NCBI GenBank assembly: GCA_031254155.1
Contig: JAIRVA010000348.1
Location: forward strand, 1 to 20,513
Direction of reading: 5' to 3'
From: Propionibacteriaceae bacterium
GTDB lineage: Bacteria > Actinomycetota > Actinomycetes > Propionibacteriales > Propionibacteriaceae
Length of the DNA: 20,513 nucleotides
This document shows, piece after piece, positions 1-6,667 of this stretch. A program made the position numbers and the translations under genes. How positions within the stretch are numbered: the first letter of the stretch is position 1; the number at the start of each line of letters is the position of its first letter. A model generated the notes under the pieces. That model searched no databases. It was not told the origin of the DNA and saw only the letters and a program-made list of their open reading frames with translations.

Positions 1-810
1 GACCCCCTGCGAGGCGGTCTTCACGACCGATGTCCCCGTCGGGATCCGGCCGTACGGGCTGGACTCGTACACCTCCTCCCCGTCGACGCCGGTCAGCCCC
101 GTGTTCAGGGCGTACTCGAGCCCCTCGCCACCCGTCCAGGGGTACTTTTTGGCCTTCTCCAGATCATCGCTGTAGGTCATGAACCCGAGAACGTTCGCCG
201 CCGTCGTACCGTTCGGATAGTTCCGGACCGGCGCCTGCTCGCGGAACAGGCCAACGTACCCCAGCCCCCCCAGGTAATCGGTGATCTGCAAGTCGACCGA
301 GTTCAGGACGGTCCGGGCGAGCATGGTGTACCGGATCACGTCGCCCGCGTCGGTCGTGGTCGTGGTCAGCTTGTCGTAGTACGTCTGGAAGTCGCCGCCC
401 AGGTACACCTGGAGGACGCCCGCGATGATCCCGGGGGCCGCCTGGGCTTTCAGCTTGTTCTTCTTCGACATCGACTCCTCGGCCAGACCATTGGTGGCGA
501 CAATCGTGGGGTCGGCGGTGATGTTCACCGCGGGGACGGACTCGGCCATGACTTGGCCGTTGCGGTCGGTGATCGTCCCCCGCGCGGCCGGGATCGTGTA
601 CGTGCCCGGCATGAGCGCCTGGGCGGCGTTCCCGGCCAGGTCGAGCCCCTGCACGTAGAGGCAACGACCCGCGAGAATGACGGCCAGGCCGACGAACACG
701 ACGAGCAGGCCCATGATCCGCCGCCTGGGCGCGGCGACCTTGACCTGGAGGAGCCGCGGTAACGGGCGGGGCCGGCGGGAGGACCCGTGCGGTTGACGGC
801 GGTTCATCAT
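1..810 (-). CDS. ftsI: Division-specific class B penicillin-binding protein (FtsI/PbpB), N-terminal part, cut by window edge
   Basis: Septal peptidoglycan transpeptidase that cross-links the new cell wall at the division site. Only the first 270 codons are present; the frame is open to base 1, so the catalytic domain with SxxK, SxN and KTG lies outside. Visible are a basic N-terminus, one membrane anchor (residues about 32-48), the class B PBP motif RGTITDRNG (77-85), and further on the dimerisation-domain pattern with YPNGTTAANVLGFM and GLTGVDGEE. The start is the first ATG of an ATGATG pair: its ATGA overlaps the ftsL stop and a GGAGG lies 7 nt upstream; the second ATG (807) is possible. 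Position right after mraZ-rsmH-ftsL is the standard place for ftsI. Family assignment is firm; ftsI rather than another class B PBP rests mainly on context. Confidence 0.93.
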   Translation of the reverse strand, partial: MMNRRQPHGSSRRPRPLPRLLQVKVAAPRRRIMGLLVVFVGLAVILAGRCLYVQGLDLAGNAAQALMPGTYTIPAARGTITDRNGQVMAESVPAVNITADPTIVATNGLAEESMSKKNKLKAQAAPGIIAGVLQVYLGGDFQTYYDKLTTTTTDAGDVIRYTMLARTVLNSVDLQITDYLGGLGYVGLFREQAPVRNYPNGTTAANVLGFMTYSDDLEKAKKYPWTGGEGLEYALNTGLTGVDGEEVYESSPYGRIPTGTSVVKTASQGV

Positions 811-1352
811 GGCTGAGCCTCCACGGGTGCCGCTTCAGGCTGGGGGTCGGCGGGTGGGACCTCGGCGACTGGTGCTTCGGCCACGGGCGCTTCGGCCACG
901 GGGGCTTCGGCCGGGGGGACCGGATCCGCGGGCGGACCAATCACGGGCGCCGCCGAAATGACCGGTACCTCGTTGCCCCGGACAGCCTGGTTCGTCCCCG
1001 TGACCTGGCCTGTCGGCAAGACGAGGTACGTCGCGTACGGGTCGGCCACCATGCCCAGTTGGGCAGCCTCGTACGCCAACTGTTGCGGCGTGGTCTTCTT
1101 GTCCAACGTGGCCGTGAGGATCGCTTGGCTCGCGGCCAGGCGTTCAGTTTGTGATTGGAGGGAGCCCAGTTCGAACGCCTGCTCCTGAATCTTGGTCTGG
1201 AGTACGAGGTGCCCGACCATCGCCACCGCGAGCAGGGCGAGAATCACGAGTGGGAATACCCCTCTGAACACGGGTGACCGGTCGGGCGCTGCCACCGGGT
1301 TCAGACTGGTCCTGGGTGCCGCCGGCAGAACGCCGGCTTCAAGCGCGCTCAT
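807..1352 (-). CDS. ftsL: FtsL-like septum component
   Basis: Small bitopic division protein, expected to join FtsB/FtsQ-type partners and to help activate septal wall synthesis. The 181 residues show a cytoplasmic N-terminus, one membrane span (about 32-51), a short heptad-like coiled coil (about 52-85) and then an extended tail from about residue 130 rich in Pro, Ala, Val and Glu, including three copies of a five-residue APVAE-type unit. FtsL proteins are poorly conserved in sequence, so the name rests on topology and on the place between rsmH and ftsI. The start has a strong AAGGAGG and overlaps the rsmH stop by 1 nt (TGATG); the stop overlaps the next gene as ATGA, so translation is probably coupled. 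The Pro/Ala tail is longer than in many FtsL proteins. Confidence 0.82.
   Translation of the reverse strand: MSALEAGVLPAAPRTSLNPVAAPDRSPVFRGVFPLVILALLAVAMVGHLVLQTKIQEQAFELGSLQSQTERLAASQAILTATLDKKTTPQQLAYEAAQLGMVADPYATYLVLPTGQVTGTNQAVRGNEVPVISAAPVIGPPADPVPPAEAPVAEAPVAEAPVAEVPPADPQPEAAPVEAQP
871..915 (-). repeat. Three tandem 15-bp repeats in the ftsL tail
   Basis: Units at 871-885, 886-900 and 901-915 share the core GCTTCGGCC (plus strand) and differ at a few bases. Each encodes an APVAE-type pentapeptide on the minus strand. Because the unit is a multiple of three, copy-number change would keep the frame. Confidence 0.85.
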
Positions 1353-2293
1353 CAGGCCTCCTTCACTCGTTCAATGACTCGCAACCGGGCGGACTGCGAG
1401 CGGGGGTTGCGGGCGATCTCGTCGCTTCCAGGTTGGAGGGCACCACGACCGACAAGCCGGAAACGGGCCTCCAGTTGGGCGGGTACGACGGCCAGCCCGG
1501 GCGGGACCTGGTCGGTCGCCGCGTCGGCAAAGAGCCGCTTGACGAAGCGATCCTCGCCGGAGTGGTAGCTGAGGACGGCGAGCCGCCCGCCGAGGGCCAG
1601 GGCGTCGCGCGCCTGCGGCAGGGCGCGCTCGAGCGAGCCCCGCTCGTCGTTGACCTCGACCCGGAGGGCCTGGAAGACGCGTTTCGCCGGGTGACCGGTC
1701 CGACCCCCGGCGGGTACGGCGGCCACCACGACGGCGACCAGCTGGGCCGAGGTCGTGAGGGGCGCCCGCTCCCGGGCCTCGATGATCGCGCGGGCGATCC
1801 GCGCCGCGTGCGGTTCATCGCCGTACGTCCGGAAGATCCGCCTGAGCTCGTCCGCGGTGTAGGTACCGACGACATCCGCCGCGGTCAGCCGCGTGTCGTC
1901 ACCATCCATCCGCATACTGAGCGGTGCGTCCGCGGCGTACGCGAACCCGCGCTCCGGCGAGTCGATCTGCAGCGAGGACAGCCCGAGGTCGAACAGAACC
2001 GCCGCCGGACGCCGGCCGGCCAGGATGCTTCCGAGTTGGTCGTACGTCGCCTCGTGGAACTCGACCCGGCTGGCGTACGGCGCGAGGCGCTCCCGCGCCG
2101 CCGCGAGTGCCTGCGGGTCGCGGTCGATGCCGATCAGGCGTAGACCGGGGTAACGTTCCAGCAGTGCCGCGGTGTGGCCGCCCAGCCCAAGGGTGGCGTC
2201 CACCGCCAGCGCCTGCGGGCGACCAAGCGGCGCCGCCAGCGCGTCGAGAATCTCCCCGCTCATGACGGGGACGTGGGTGTGCGTGGTTGCCAT
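1352..2293 (-). CDS. rsmH: 16S rRNA m4C1402 methyltransferase RsmH (MraW)
   Basis: S-adenosylmethionine-dependent enzyme that methylates N4 of C1402 in the decoding centre of 16S rRNA. The 313 residues contain the SAM-binding DATLGLGGHT (32-41), LIGIDRDPQAL, FDLGLSSLQIDSPERGF, FQALRVEVNDE and a C-terminal SYHSGEDRFVK, which together identify the family; length is typical. The ATG at 2293 gives the family N-terminus (THVPVM) and has GAGGAG 6-7 nt upstream. An upstream in-frame ATG at 2389 would add 32 low-complexity residues and run into mraZ, so it was rejected. The mraZ stop is only 1 nt upstream. One small oddity: most homologues read SYHSLEDR where this one has Gly in place of Leu. Confidence 0.96.
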   Translation of the reverse strand: MATTHTHVPVMSGEILDALAAPLGRPQALAVDATLGLGGHTAALLERYPGLRLIGIDRDPQALAAARERLAPYASRVEFHEATYDQLGSILAGRRPAAVLFDLGLSSLQIDSPERGFAYAADAPLSMRMDGDDTRLTAADVVGTYTADELRRIFRTYGDEPHAARIARAIIEARERAPLTTSAQLVAVVVAAVPAGGRTGHPAKRVFQALRVEVNDERGSLERALPQARDALALGGRLAVLSYHSGEDRFVKRLFADAATDQVPPGLAVVPAQLEARFRLVGRGALQPGSDEIARNPRSQSARLRVIERVKEA

Positions 2294-2294
2294 G

Positions 2295-2729
2295 TCAACT
2301 CCTCGGGACGATCTCGCCGTCGAAGTCGGCGAACTTGTCGTCGAGGGCCCCGGAGTATTCGGCCCAAACGTCGGGGTTCCACACCTCAAGGCGCAGGCCG
2401 GCCCCGATCACGACCACGTCGCGGTCCAGCTTGGCCCAGGCGCGCTGCAGCGGGGAGATCGTGACCCGTCCCTGCTTGTCAGGCGCCGCATCCTCCGCCC
2501 GGTACTGGGCCCAGCGCTGGTACTCCCGCGCCTCCCGCCGGGTCACCGGCTCCGCGTTGATCTTCTCCATCTGCGCGTCCAAAACCTCGCGGGCGTAGAT
2601 CGACAGGCAGTGCTCCTGGTCACACACGACCGTCACCTCGTCGGTGAGCGTCGTCCGGTACTTCGCGGGCAGGGTCAAGCGCGACTTGTCGTCGAGCTTG
2701 GGAGTCCACATCCCGCGCATCTGACTCAT
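2295..2729 (-). CDS. mraZ: Transcriptional regulator MraZ
   Basis: DNA-binding protein that opens the division and cell-wall cluster and, in studied bacteria, represses its own promoter through TGGGN repeats. The 144-residue protein has two SpoVT/AbrB-like halves: the first with LDDKSRLTLPAKYR (12-25), the second with DKQGR (84-88) followed by the conserved L-W-P-Y pattern. The start at 2729 is preceded by AGAGGA; Met4 and Met7 are weaker alternatives. The usual DxKGR glycine is Ser in the first half (DDKSR) but intact in the second. Candidate MraZ boxes and a promoter lie directly upstream. It is followed by rsmH after 1 nt, so the two are very probably cotranscribed. Confidence 0.95.
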   Translation of the reverse strand: MSQMRGMWTPKLDDKSRLTLPAKYRTTLTDEVTVVCDQEHCLSIYAREVLDAQMEKINAEPVTRREAREYQRWAQYRAEDAAPDKQGRVTISPLQRAWAKLDRDVVVIGAGLRLEVWNPDVWAEYSGALDDKFADFDGEIVPRS

Positions 2730-2769
2730 CTCGCATCCTCTGCCCTGATCGAAGGTTTTCTATGCGATT

Positions 2770-2799
2770 ACTATAGGGACTTTCACCCACCTAAGTCCA
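2770..2799 (-). promoter_or_regulatory. Candidate mraZ promoter
   Basis: On the minus strand TGGACT (2799-2794) and TATAGT (2775-2770) are separated by 18 bp and resemble the -35 and -10 elements of a housekeeping sigma factor. Initiation would fall near 2763, giving a leader of roughly 34 nt with the mraZ ribosome-binding site. The -35 element coincides with the degenerate third box of the operator, so bound MraZ would cover it. Confidence 0.6.
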
Positions 2800-2820
2800 G
2801 CGTTCCCCCACTTTCCCCCA
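2785..2820 (-). promoter_or_regulatory. MraZ-box operator (TGGGN repeats)
   Basis: Reading the minus strand, TGGGG (2820-2816), TGGGG (2810-2806), TGGAC (2799-2795) and TGGGT (2789-2785) occur in the same orientation at 10, 11 and 10 bp spacing. Direct TGGGN repeats spaced by about one helical turn just upstream of mraZ are the described MraZ binding site. This implies negative autoregulation of mraZ-rsmH-ftsL-ftsI. The third box is imperfect and overlaps the putative -35 element. Confidence 0.75.
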
Positions 2821-3139
2821 CCAAATGGGAAAATCACCCCCGGACGCCCCCCCGACCGATGAGTTTTCCGGCCCCCTCCCCGTCCCGGCCGGGGGTACAC
2901 CCCCACCCCCGCCCCACCACGAGGGAACACCGCGGCATGACGACACACCTTCGCACCAGAGCCGCCAGCGCGAACGTGATAGGCAAAGGTGTGAAACCAT
3001 GTCGCCATTTTGACCGGGACAAGCGACACAAGTTCGCACACGCGTCCCGCATCCCCACAAAACAGCAAGGGTGCGAAGTCATGGAGACTGGCCCCCGTAG
3101 CCCACCATGGCCACCGACCGCTTCCGGGTGCTAGGGAGG
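2821..3139. other. Intergenic stretch with C/G runs and four TTCGCAC-type motifs, no protein gene seen
   Basis: No frame here gives a protein with family resemblance. From 2837 to 2916 the plus strand is very C-rich, with a perfect inverted repeat GGGGGT-AC-ACCCCC (2891-2904) and two more TGGGG words on the minus strand (2905-2901, 2916-2912). From 2944 to 3078 a nonamer recurs four times in alternating orientation: CTTCGCACC (2949-2957), GGTGTGAAA (2988-2996), GTTCGCACA (3032-3040) and GGTGCGAAG (3070-3078). These could be operator sites, or arms of RNA helices, since CACACCTT (2944-2951) can pair with AAGGTGTG (2986-2993). Confidence 0.45.
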
Positions 3140-3535
3140 TGCTGATTTACGCTGTGTCGTCAGTTGGGCGTCCGGCGGGCGAGCGAAGCGAGGGTGGGCG
3201 ACACATGGTAGATCAGCGGTTCCCCAGGCGCTCACCTCGGATCAGCGTACGACTGGGGACCAACGCCCGTCAGCCCCCAAGCAGGGAACTGAGAAAACGA
3301 GACTGCCCCGTACGCCGATAAACCCGGGACGCGCAAAAAGTGGTAACCCGGGCAGGAACACGACCACGGGAGGAAACCCGGCCGCGCCCGTCGGAGGGGA
3401 CCCATGCCCGCAGGATTGTCCGGGGACCTCCGGTCCCCGAGAAAGACAATCCGAGGACGCATGGGGAGGCGCTGGCGAGGCAGGCCGAGTCAGCGAACCA
3501 ACGAGCAGCCCGCAGAACAGTAGTAATAGTTGGTC
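3140..3535 (+). ncRNA. Candidate structured non-coding RNA of unknown class
   Basis: No protein gene fits, but the plus strand holds a chain of helices. They include GGTTCCCCAG/CTGGGGACC (3218-3227 with 3253-3261, one bulged U); CCCGGG/CCCGGG (3323-3328 with 3347-3352); and CCCATGC/GCATGGG (3401-3407 with 3459-3465). The last encloses GGATTGTC/GACAATCC (3413-3420 with 3445-3452) and CGGGGACC/GGTCCCCG (3421-3428 with 3432-3439, triloop). Further pairs are CGCTG/CAGCG (3470-3474 with 3491-3495) and ACCAAC/GTTGGT (3497-3502 with 3529-3534). Unpaired segments such as AGAAA, GATAAA and AGGAAA are A-rich on the plus strand, as in real structured RNAs, so the plus strand is the likely sense. RNase P, tmRNA and SRP RNA hallmarks are absent. 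The ends are estimates; no clear promoter or U-tract was found. Confidence 0.45.
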
Positions 3536-3555
3536 AACGGCAACAGTTTGTCAAC

Positions 3556-3580
3556 AAAAAACCGTCACTGCTCCTGACGG
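3556..3580 (-). terminator. Intrinsic terminator of the DUF3040 gene
   Basis: On the minus strand CCGTCA (3580-3575) pairs with TGACGG (3567-3562) across a 7-nt loop and is followed directly by six T (3561-3556). The DUF3040 stop codon (3567-3565) lies inside the 3' arm. It separates this gene from the region beyond. Confidence 0.85.
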
Positions 3581-3942
3581 TCCCGCCACCGCCGCTCCAG
3601 TTTGTCCATCATCGACTCAACCGGCGCCTTGGGTGCCTGCGGCACCGCCGCCGGAGACGTCTTGCCTTGTCCCGGCAACCCGTTCCACGCGGACATCACG
3701 AGGATCACCGACGCCAACATCACCACGAAACCGACAATCGAGATCCACCAGAACGCGCCCATTCCGATACCGACGACGAGCGCCGCCATGCCGACGAGGA
3801 AGCCGAGAACACCACCGATAGCCTGACTAGGGTGCACACGCCGATGTGGTTGGGTGAGTTTGCTGGCGAGTTTAGGATCCTGAGCAGTCAGCGTCGCCTC
3901 AAGTTCAGCCAGGAGCTTCTGCTCGGCCTCAGTGAGTGCCAT
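3565..3942 (-). CDS. DUF3040 domain membrane protein
   Basis: Small actinobacterial membrane protein of unknown function. The 125 residues begin with the family's Leu/Glu-rich amphipathic segment (ALTEAEQKLLAELEATL), then a basic stretch with HRR, two hydrophobic spans (about 41-61 and 63-86) and a polar basic C-terminus with an Ala/Pro linker. The ATG at 3942 was chosen because it gives the family N-terminus and has a strong AAGGAGG just upstream; a longer reading from 4023 would include the promoter region. DUF3040 genes lie near mraZ in other actinobacteria, including Mycobacterium, which fits here. It is probably monocistronic: it has its own -10 element and an intrinsic terminator overlapping its stop codon. 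Function unknown; a link to division or the cell envelope would be guilt by association only. Confidence 0.88.
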   Translation of the reverse strand: MALTEAEQKLLAELEATLTAQDPKLASKLTQPHRRVHPSQAIGGVLGFLVGMAALVVGIGMGAFWWISIVGFVVMLASVILVMSAWNGLPGQGKTSPAAVPQAPKAPVESMMDKLERRWRDRQEQ

Positions 3943-3970
3943 GACTCCTCCTTCCCTTCGGTATGTGACG

Positions 3971-3999
3971 ATTCTAGCGCGCAAACAGGCGACCGTTGA
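3971..3999 (-). promoter_or_regulatory. Candidate promoter of the DUF3040 gene
   Basis: On the minus strand TAGAAT (3976-3971) is a good -10 element, with a weak TCAACG (3999-3994) 17 bp upstream. Initiation near 3964 would give a leader of about 22 nt containing the AAGGAGG ribosome-binding site. It lies between the tyrS stop and the DUF3040 start. Confidence 0.5.
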
Positions 4000-4019
4000 G
4001 ACTTCGCCTCTCAGCCGCG

Positions 4020-5276
4020 TCACGACACGGTGACGGCCCCCACGGTCTTCTTGCCCCGGCGGACGATCAGGGCCGAGCCGGCAAGCAGGTCGGCCGGGTC
4101 AAGACGGCGGTCGGGGTCTAGTACCCGTTCGTTGTTGAGGTACGCGCCCCCCTCGGCGACGGCCCGCTTGGCGGCCCCCCGCGAGGCGACGACCCCGGAG
4201 TCGGCCAACGCGTCGAGGATCGTCCGCTCCCCCAGGCCCGCCCACGTCGCGGACGGGAGTTCGGCCACGACCGCGCCCAGGGTGTCGGCCCCCAGCTCGC
4301 GCAGGTCACCCTGCCCGAAAATCGCCTTGGCCGCCGCCTCGGCCGCCTGCCGCTGGGCGACCGAGTGGACTAGGTCCGTCAGGTCGTCGGCCAGGGCCCG
4401 CTGGGCCGCCCGCAGATGCGGGCTCTCCTCCGTCAGCCGTTCGAGGTCGGCGATCTCCTCGTGGCTGCGCCGGGTGAAGAGCCGGAGGTACGTCCCCACC
4501 ATCGAGTCCTCCGCCCCCAGGAAGAACTGGTGGAAGGCGTACGGCGACGTCATGGCCGGGTCGAGCCACACGGTACCGGTCTCGGTCTTGCCGTACTTCG
4601 TCCCGTCGGCCTTAGTGACGAGCGGTGTCGAGAGGGCGTGCACCTTGTCACCCGTCACCCGCCGGATCAGCTCGGCGCCCGCCGTGATGTTGCCCCACTG
4701 GTCGGAGCCGCCGGTCTGCAGGGTGGCGCCGTAGCGCCGGTGGAGTTCCAGATAGTCGAGCGACTGCAGGAGGACGTACGAGAACTCGGTGTACGAGATG
4801 CCCGACTCCAGCCGGGTCTTCACGACCTCGCGGTCGAGCATCCGGTTGACGGAGAAGTGTTTTCCGATGTCACGCAGGAAATCGAGAGTCGACAACCCGC
4901 AGGTCCAGTCATAGTTGTTGGCGATGATGGCCGCGTTGGACCCGTCGTAGCTGACGAACCGGACCACCTGCGACCGGATGCGTTCCACCCATTCGTGGAC
5001 GACCTCGACCGGGTTGAGGTTGCGCTCGGAAGTCTGACGGGGGTCACCGATCAGCCCGGTCGAACCGCCGACGAGCAGGATCGGGCGGTGCCCCGCGTCC
5101 TGGAGGCGGCGGACCGTGATGAGCTGGAGCAGGTTGCCCATGTGCAGGCTCGGCGCGGTCGGGTCGAAGCCGACGTAGAACGTGATCGAGCCGTGGTCCA
5201 GGTCGTGGCGCAACGCGTCAGGATCGGTTGAGTGGGCGATCAGCCCCCGCCACATCAGGTCGTCATACAAGCTCAC
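4020..5276 (-). CDS. tyrS: Tyrosyl-tRNA synthetase
   Basis: Class I aminoacyl-tRNA synthetase that charges tRNA-Tyr in the cytoplasm. The 418 residues show the Rossmann catalytic domain with YVGFDPTAPSLHMGN, whose HMGN (45-48) is the HIGH signature. The tyrosine-pocket region carries SYTEFSYVLLQSLDYLEL and GGSDQWGNITAG, and the KMSKS-like loop is KYGKTETGT. A C-terminal S4-type RNA-binding domain occupies the last 70 or so residues (SRGAAKRAVAEGGAYLNNERV). Length is typical of bacterial TyrRS. A GTG at 5276 gives the common actinobacterial N-terminus (SLYDDLMWRGLIAHSTD); the ribosome-binding site is weak and an ATG at 5255 is an alternative. It lies 11 nt after argH with no promoter seen, so it is probably read from the arginine operon. 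Confidence 0.96.
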   Translation of the reverse strand: MSLYDDLMWRGLIAHSTDPDALRHDLDHGSITFYVGFDPTAPSLHMGNLLQLITVRRLQDAGHRPILLVGGSTGLIGDPRQTSERNLNPVEVVHEWVERIRSQVVRFVSYDGSNAAIIANNYDWTCGLSTLDFLRDIGKHFSVNRMLDREVVKTRLESGISYTEFSYVLLQSLDYLELHRRYGATLQTGGSDQWGNITAGAELIRRVTGDKVHALSTPLVTKADGTKYGKTETGTVWLDPAMTSPYAFHQFFLGAEDSMVGTYLRLFTRRSHEEIADLERLTEESPHLRAAQRALADDLTDLVHSVAQRQAAEAAAKAIFGQGDLRELGADTLGAVVAELPSATWAGLGERTILDALADSGVVASRGAAKRAVAEGGAYLNNERVLDPDRRLDPADLLAGSALIVRRGKKTVGAVTVS

Positions 5277-5287
5277 GGGGGTCAACT

Positions 5288-6667
5288 TTACCGAATGGCC
5301 TTGAGCGCCGCGAGTTGCTCGCGGACGCGGACGGGGCTCGTACCCCCCACGCCGTCGCGGGCCTCGATGGCGCCGCGGACGGTGAGCACCGCCCGTACCT
5401 CCGGGGTGAGTGCCGGCGAGATCTCCGCCAACTGGCCGTCCGACAACTGGTCTAGCCCGAGCCCGTGGGCCTCGCAGAACCGGACCGCCGCCCCGGCAAT
5501 CTCGTGGGCCTCGGCGAACGGGACGTGGCGGCGGACCAGCCAGTCGGCCATGTCGGTCGCCAGCGCGAACCCGGCGGACGCGCACTGCTCCAGACGGGCG
5601 GTGTCGAACCGCAGGGTCGCGACGAGACCGGTCATGGCGGGCAGCAAGATCGCGAGCTGGTCAAGGGAGTCGAAGATGGGTTCCTTGTCCTCCTGCAGGT
5701 CGCGGTCGTACGCGAGCGGCAGCCCCTTGAGCGTCGTCAGCAGCCCGGCGAGGTTACCGATCAACCGTCCGGCCTTACCCCGGGCCAATTCGGCGACGTC
5801 CGGGTTCTTCTTCTGCGGCATGATGGACGAGCCGGTCGACCAGGCGTCGTCGAGACGGGCGTACCCCGCCTCCGGCGTGCACCAGAAGATCACGTCCTCG
5901 GCCAAGCGGCTCAGGTCAACCCCGATCTGGGCGGTGATGTACGCCGCCTCGGCCACGAGGTCGCGCGACGAGGTCCCGTCAATCGAGTTCTGGACACTGC
6001 CCGCGAAGCCCAGTTCGTGGGCGACGAGGGTGGGGTCGAGGCCCAGCGTCGTACCCCCCAAGGCCGCCGATCCGTAGGGTGACAAGGCGAGACGGGAGCG
6101 AAGACCGTCGAGCCGATCCAGGTCGCGCACCAACGGCCAGGCGTGGGCGAGCAGGTGGTGGCTCAGCAGGACCGGCTGGGCGATCTGCATGTGGGTCCGG
6201 CCCGGCATGGGGACGCCGAGGTGTGCCTCGGCCTGATCCGCCAGCGCGTCGACCAAGCCCCCCAGATCGGCCGCCAGGGCGTCCACCGCCTCGCGGAGGT
6301 ACAACCGGATGAGCGTGGCGATCTGGTCGTTGCGCGACCGCCCGGCCCGCAGACGCCCCGCCAACTCCGGCCCGAGGAGCTCCGTGAGCCCCCGTTCCAG
6401 CGCGCCGTGGACGTCCTCGTCGGTCTCGAGCGGCCGGAACTCCCCCGCCGCGACCCGTCGGGCGAGTTCGTCGATCCCGGCCACCAGGGCCGTCGCCTCC
6501 GCCTCGCTCAACAACCCCGCCGCCCGCAGGGCGTGGGCGTGCGCCCGCGAGCCTTGGAGGTCCAGCCCCGCGAGCCGGAAGTCGAACTGCGTCGACTGCG
6601 ACAACGCGAACATGACGGCAGACGGCCCGGCCTCGAAGCGGCCGCCCCACAACACTCCGGCGGTCAT
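5288..6667 (-). CDS. argH: Argininosuccinate lyase
   Basis: Last step of arginine synthesis: splits argininosuccinate into arginine and fumarate. The 459-residue protein belongs to the fumarase/aspartase superfamily, with SRNDQ (111-115), GRTHMQIAQP (156-165) and the signature GSSIMPQKKNPD (279-290) carrying the catalytic serine loop; the N-terminal LWGGRF is also typical. Length matches the family. The start ATG overlaps the argR stop by 4 nt (ATGA), indicating coupled translation. tyrS follows after 11 nt. Unlike the common actinobacterial arrangement, argG (argininosuccinate synthase) is not the preceding gene, so its substrate must come from an enzyme encoded elsewhere. Confidence 0.97.
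   Translation of the reverse strand: MTAGVLWGGRFEAGPSAVMFALSQSTQFDFRLAGLDLQGSRAHAHALRAAGLLSEAEATALVAGIDELARRVAAGEFRPLETDEDVHGALERGLTELLGPELAGRLRAGRSRNDQIATLIRLYLREAVDALAADLGGLVDALADQAEAHLGVPMPGRTHMQIAQPVLLSHHLLAHAWPLVRDLDRLDGLRSRLALSPYGSAALGGTTLGLDPTLVAHELGFAGSVQNSIDGTSSRDLVAEAAYITAQIGVDLSRLAEDVIFWCTPEAGYARLDDAWSTGSSIMPQKKNPDVAELARGKAGRLIGNLAGLLTTLKGLPLAYDRDLQEDKEPIFDSLDQLAILLPAMTGLVATLRFDTARLEQCASAGFALATDMADWLVRRHVPFAEAHEIAGAAVRFCEAHGLGLDQLSDGQLAEISPALTPEVRAVLTVRGAIEARDGVGGTSPVRVREQLAALKAIR

Noticed and set aside
2172..3134. Long plus-strand open frame across rsmH, mraZ and the intergenic region
   Set aside because: It is antisense to two clear genes, has low-complexity composition and no family resemblance; GC-rich DNA produces such frames by chance.
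3281..3330. Cobalamin-riboswitch-like core (GGGAACTGAGAAAA then CTGCCCCG)
   Set aside because: Resembles the B12 core in outline, but the CCCCCGCAACTG box and upstream GGTGCC are absent, and no plus-strand gene follows; the next gene is convergent.
3140..3535. RNase P RNA (rnpB), tmRNA or SRP RNA
   Set aside because: Size fits rnpB and, from memory, rnpB maps near the division cluster in some actinobacteria. However, GAGGAAAGTCC, GGGTGAAA and GTAAGAGC are missing on both strands. No tRNA-like end with GGTTCGA and CCACCA (tmRNA) and no SRP apical-loop motif were found. The closest words (AGGAAACCCGG, GATAAACCC) are in the wrong order.
3340..3999. Plus-strand open frame of 219 codons through the ncRNA region and DUF3040 gene
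   Set aside because: Arg/Pro/His-rich with no recognisable domain; it is antisense to the DUF3040 gene and crosses that gene's terminator and promoter.
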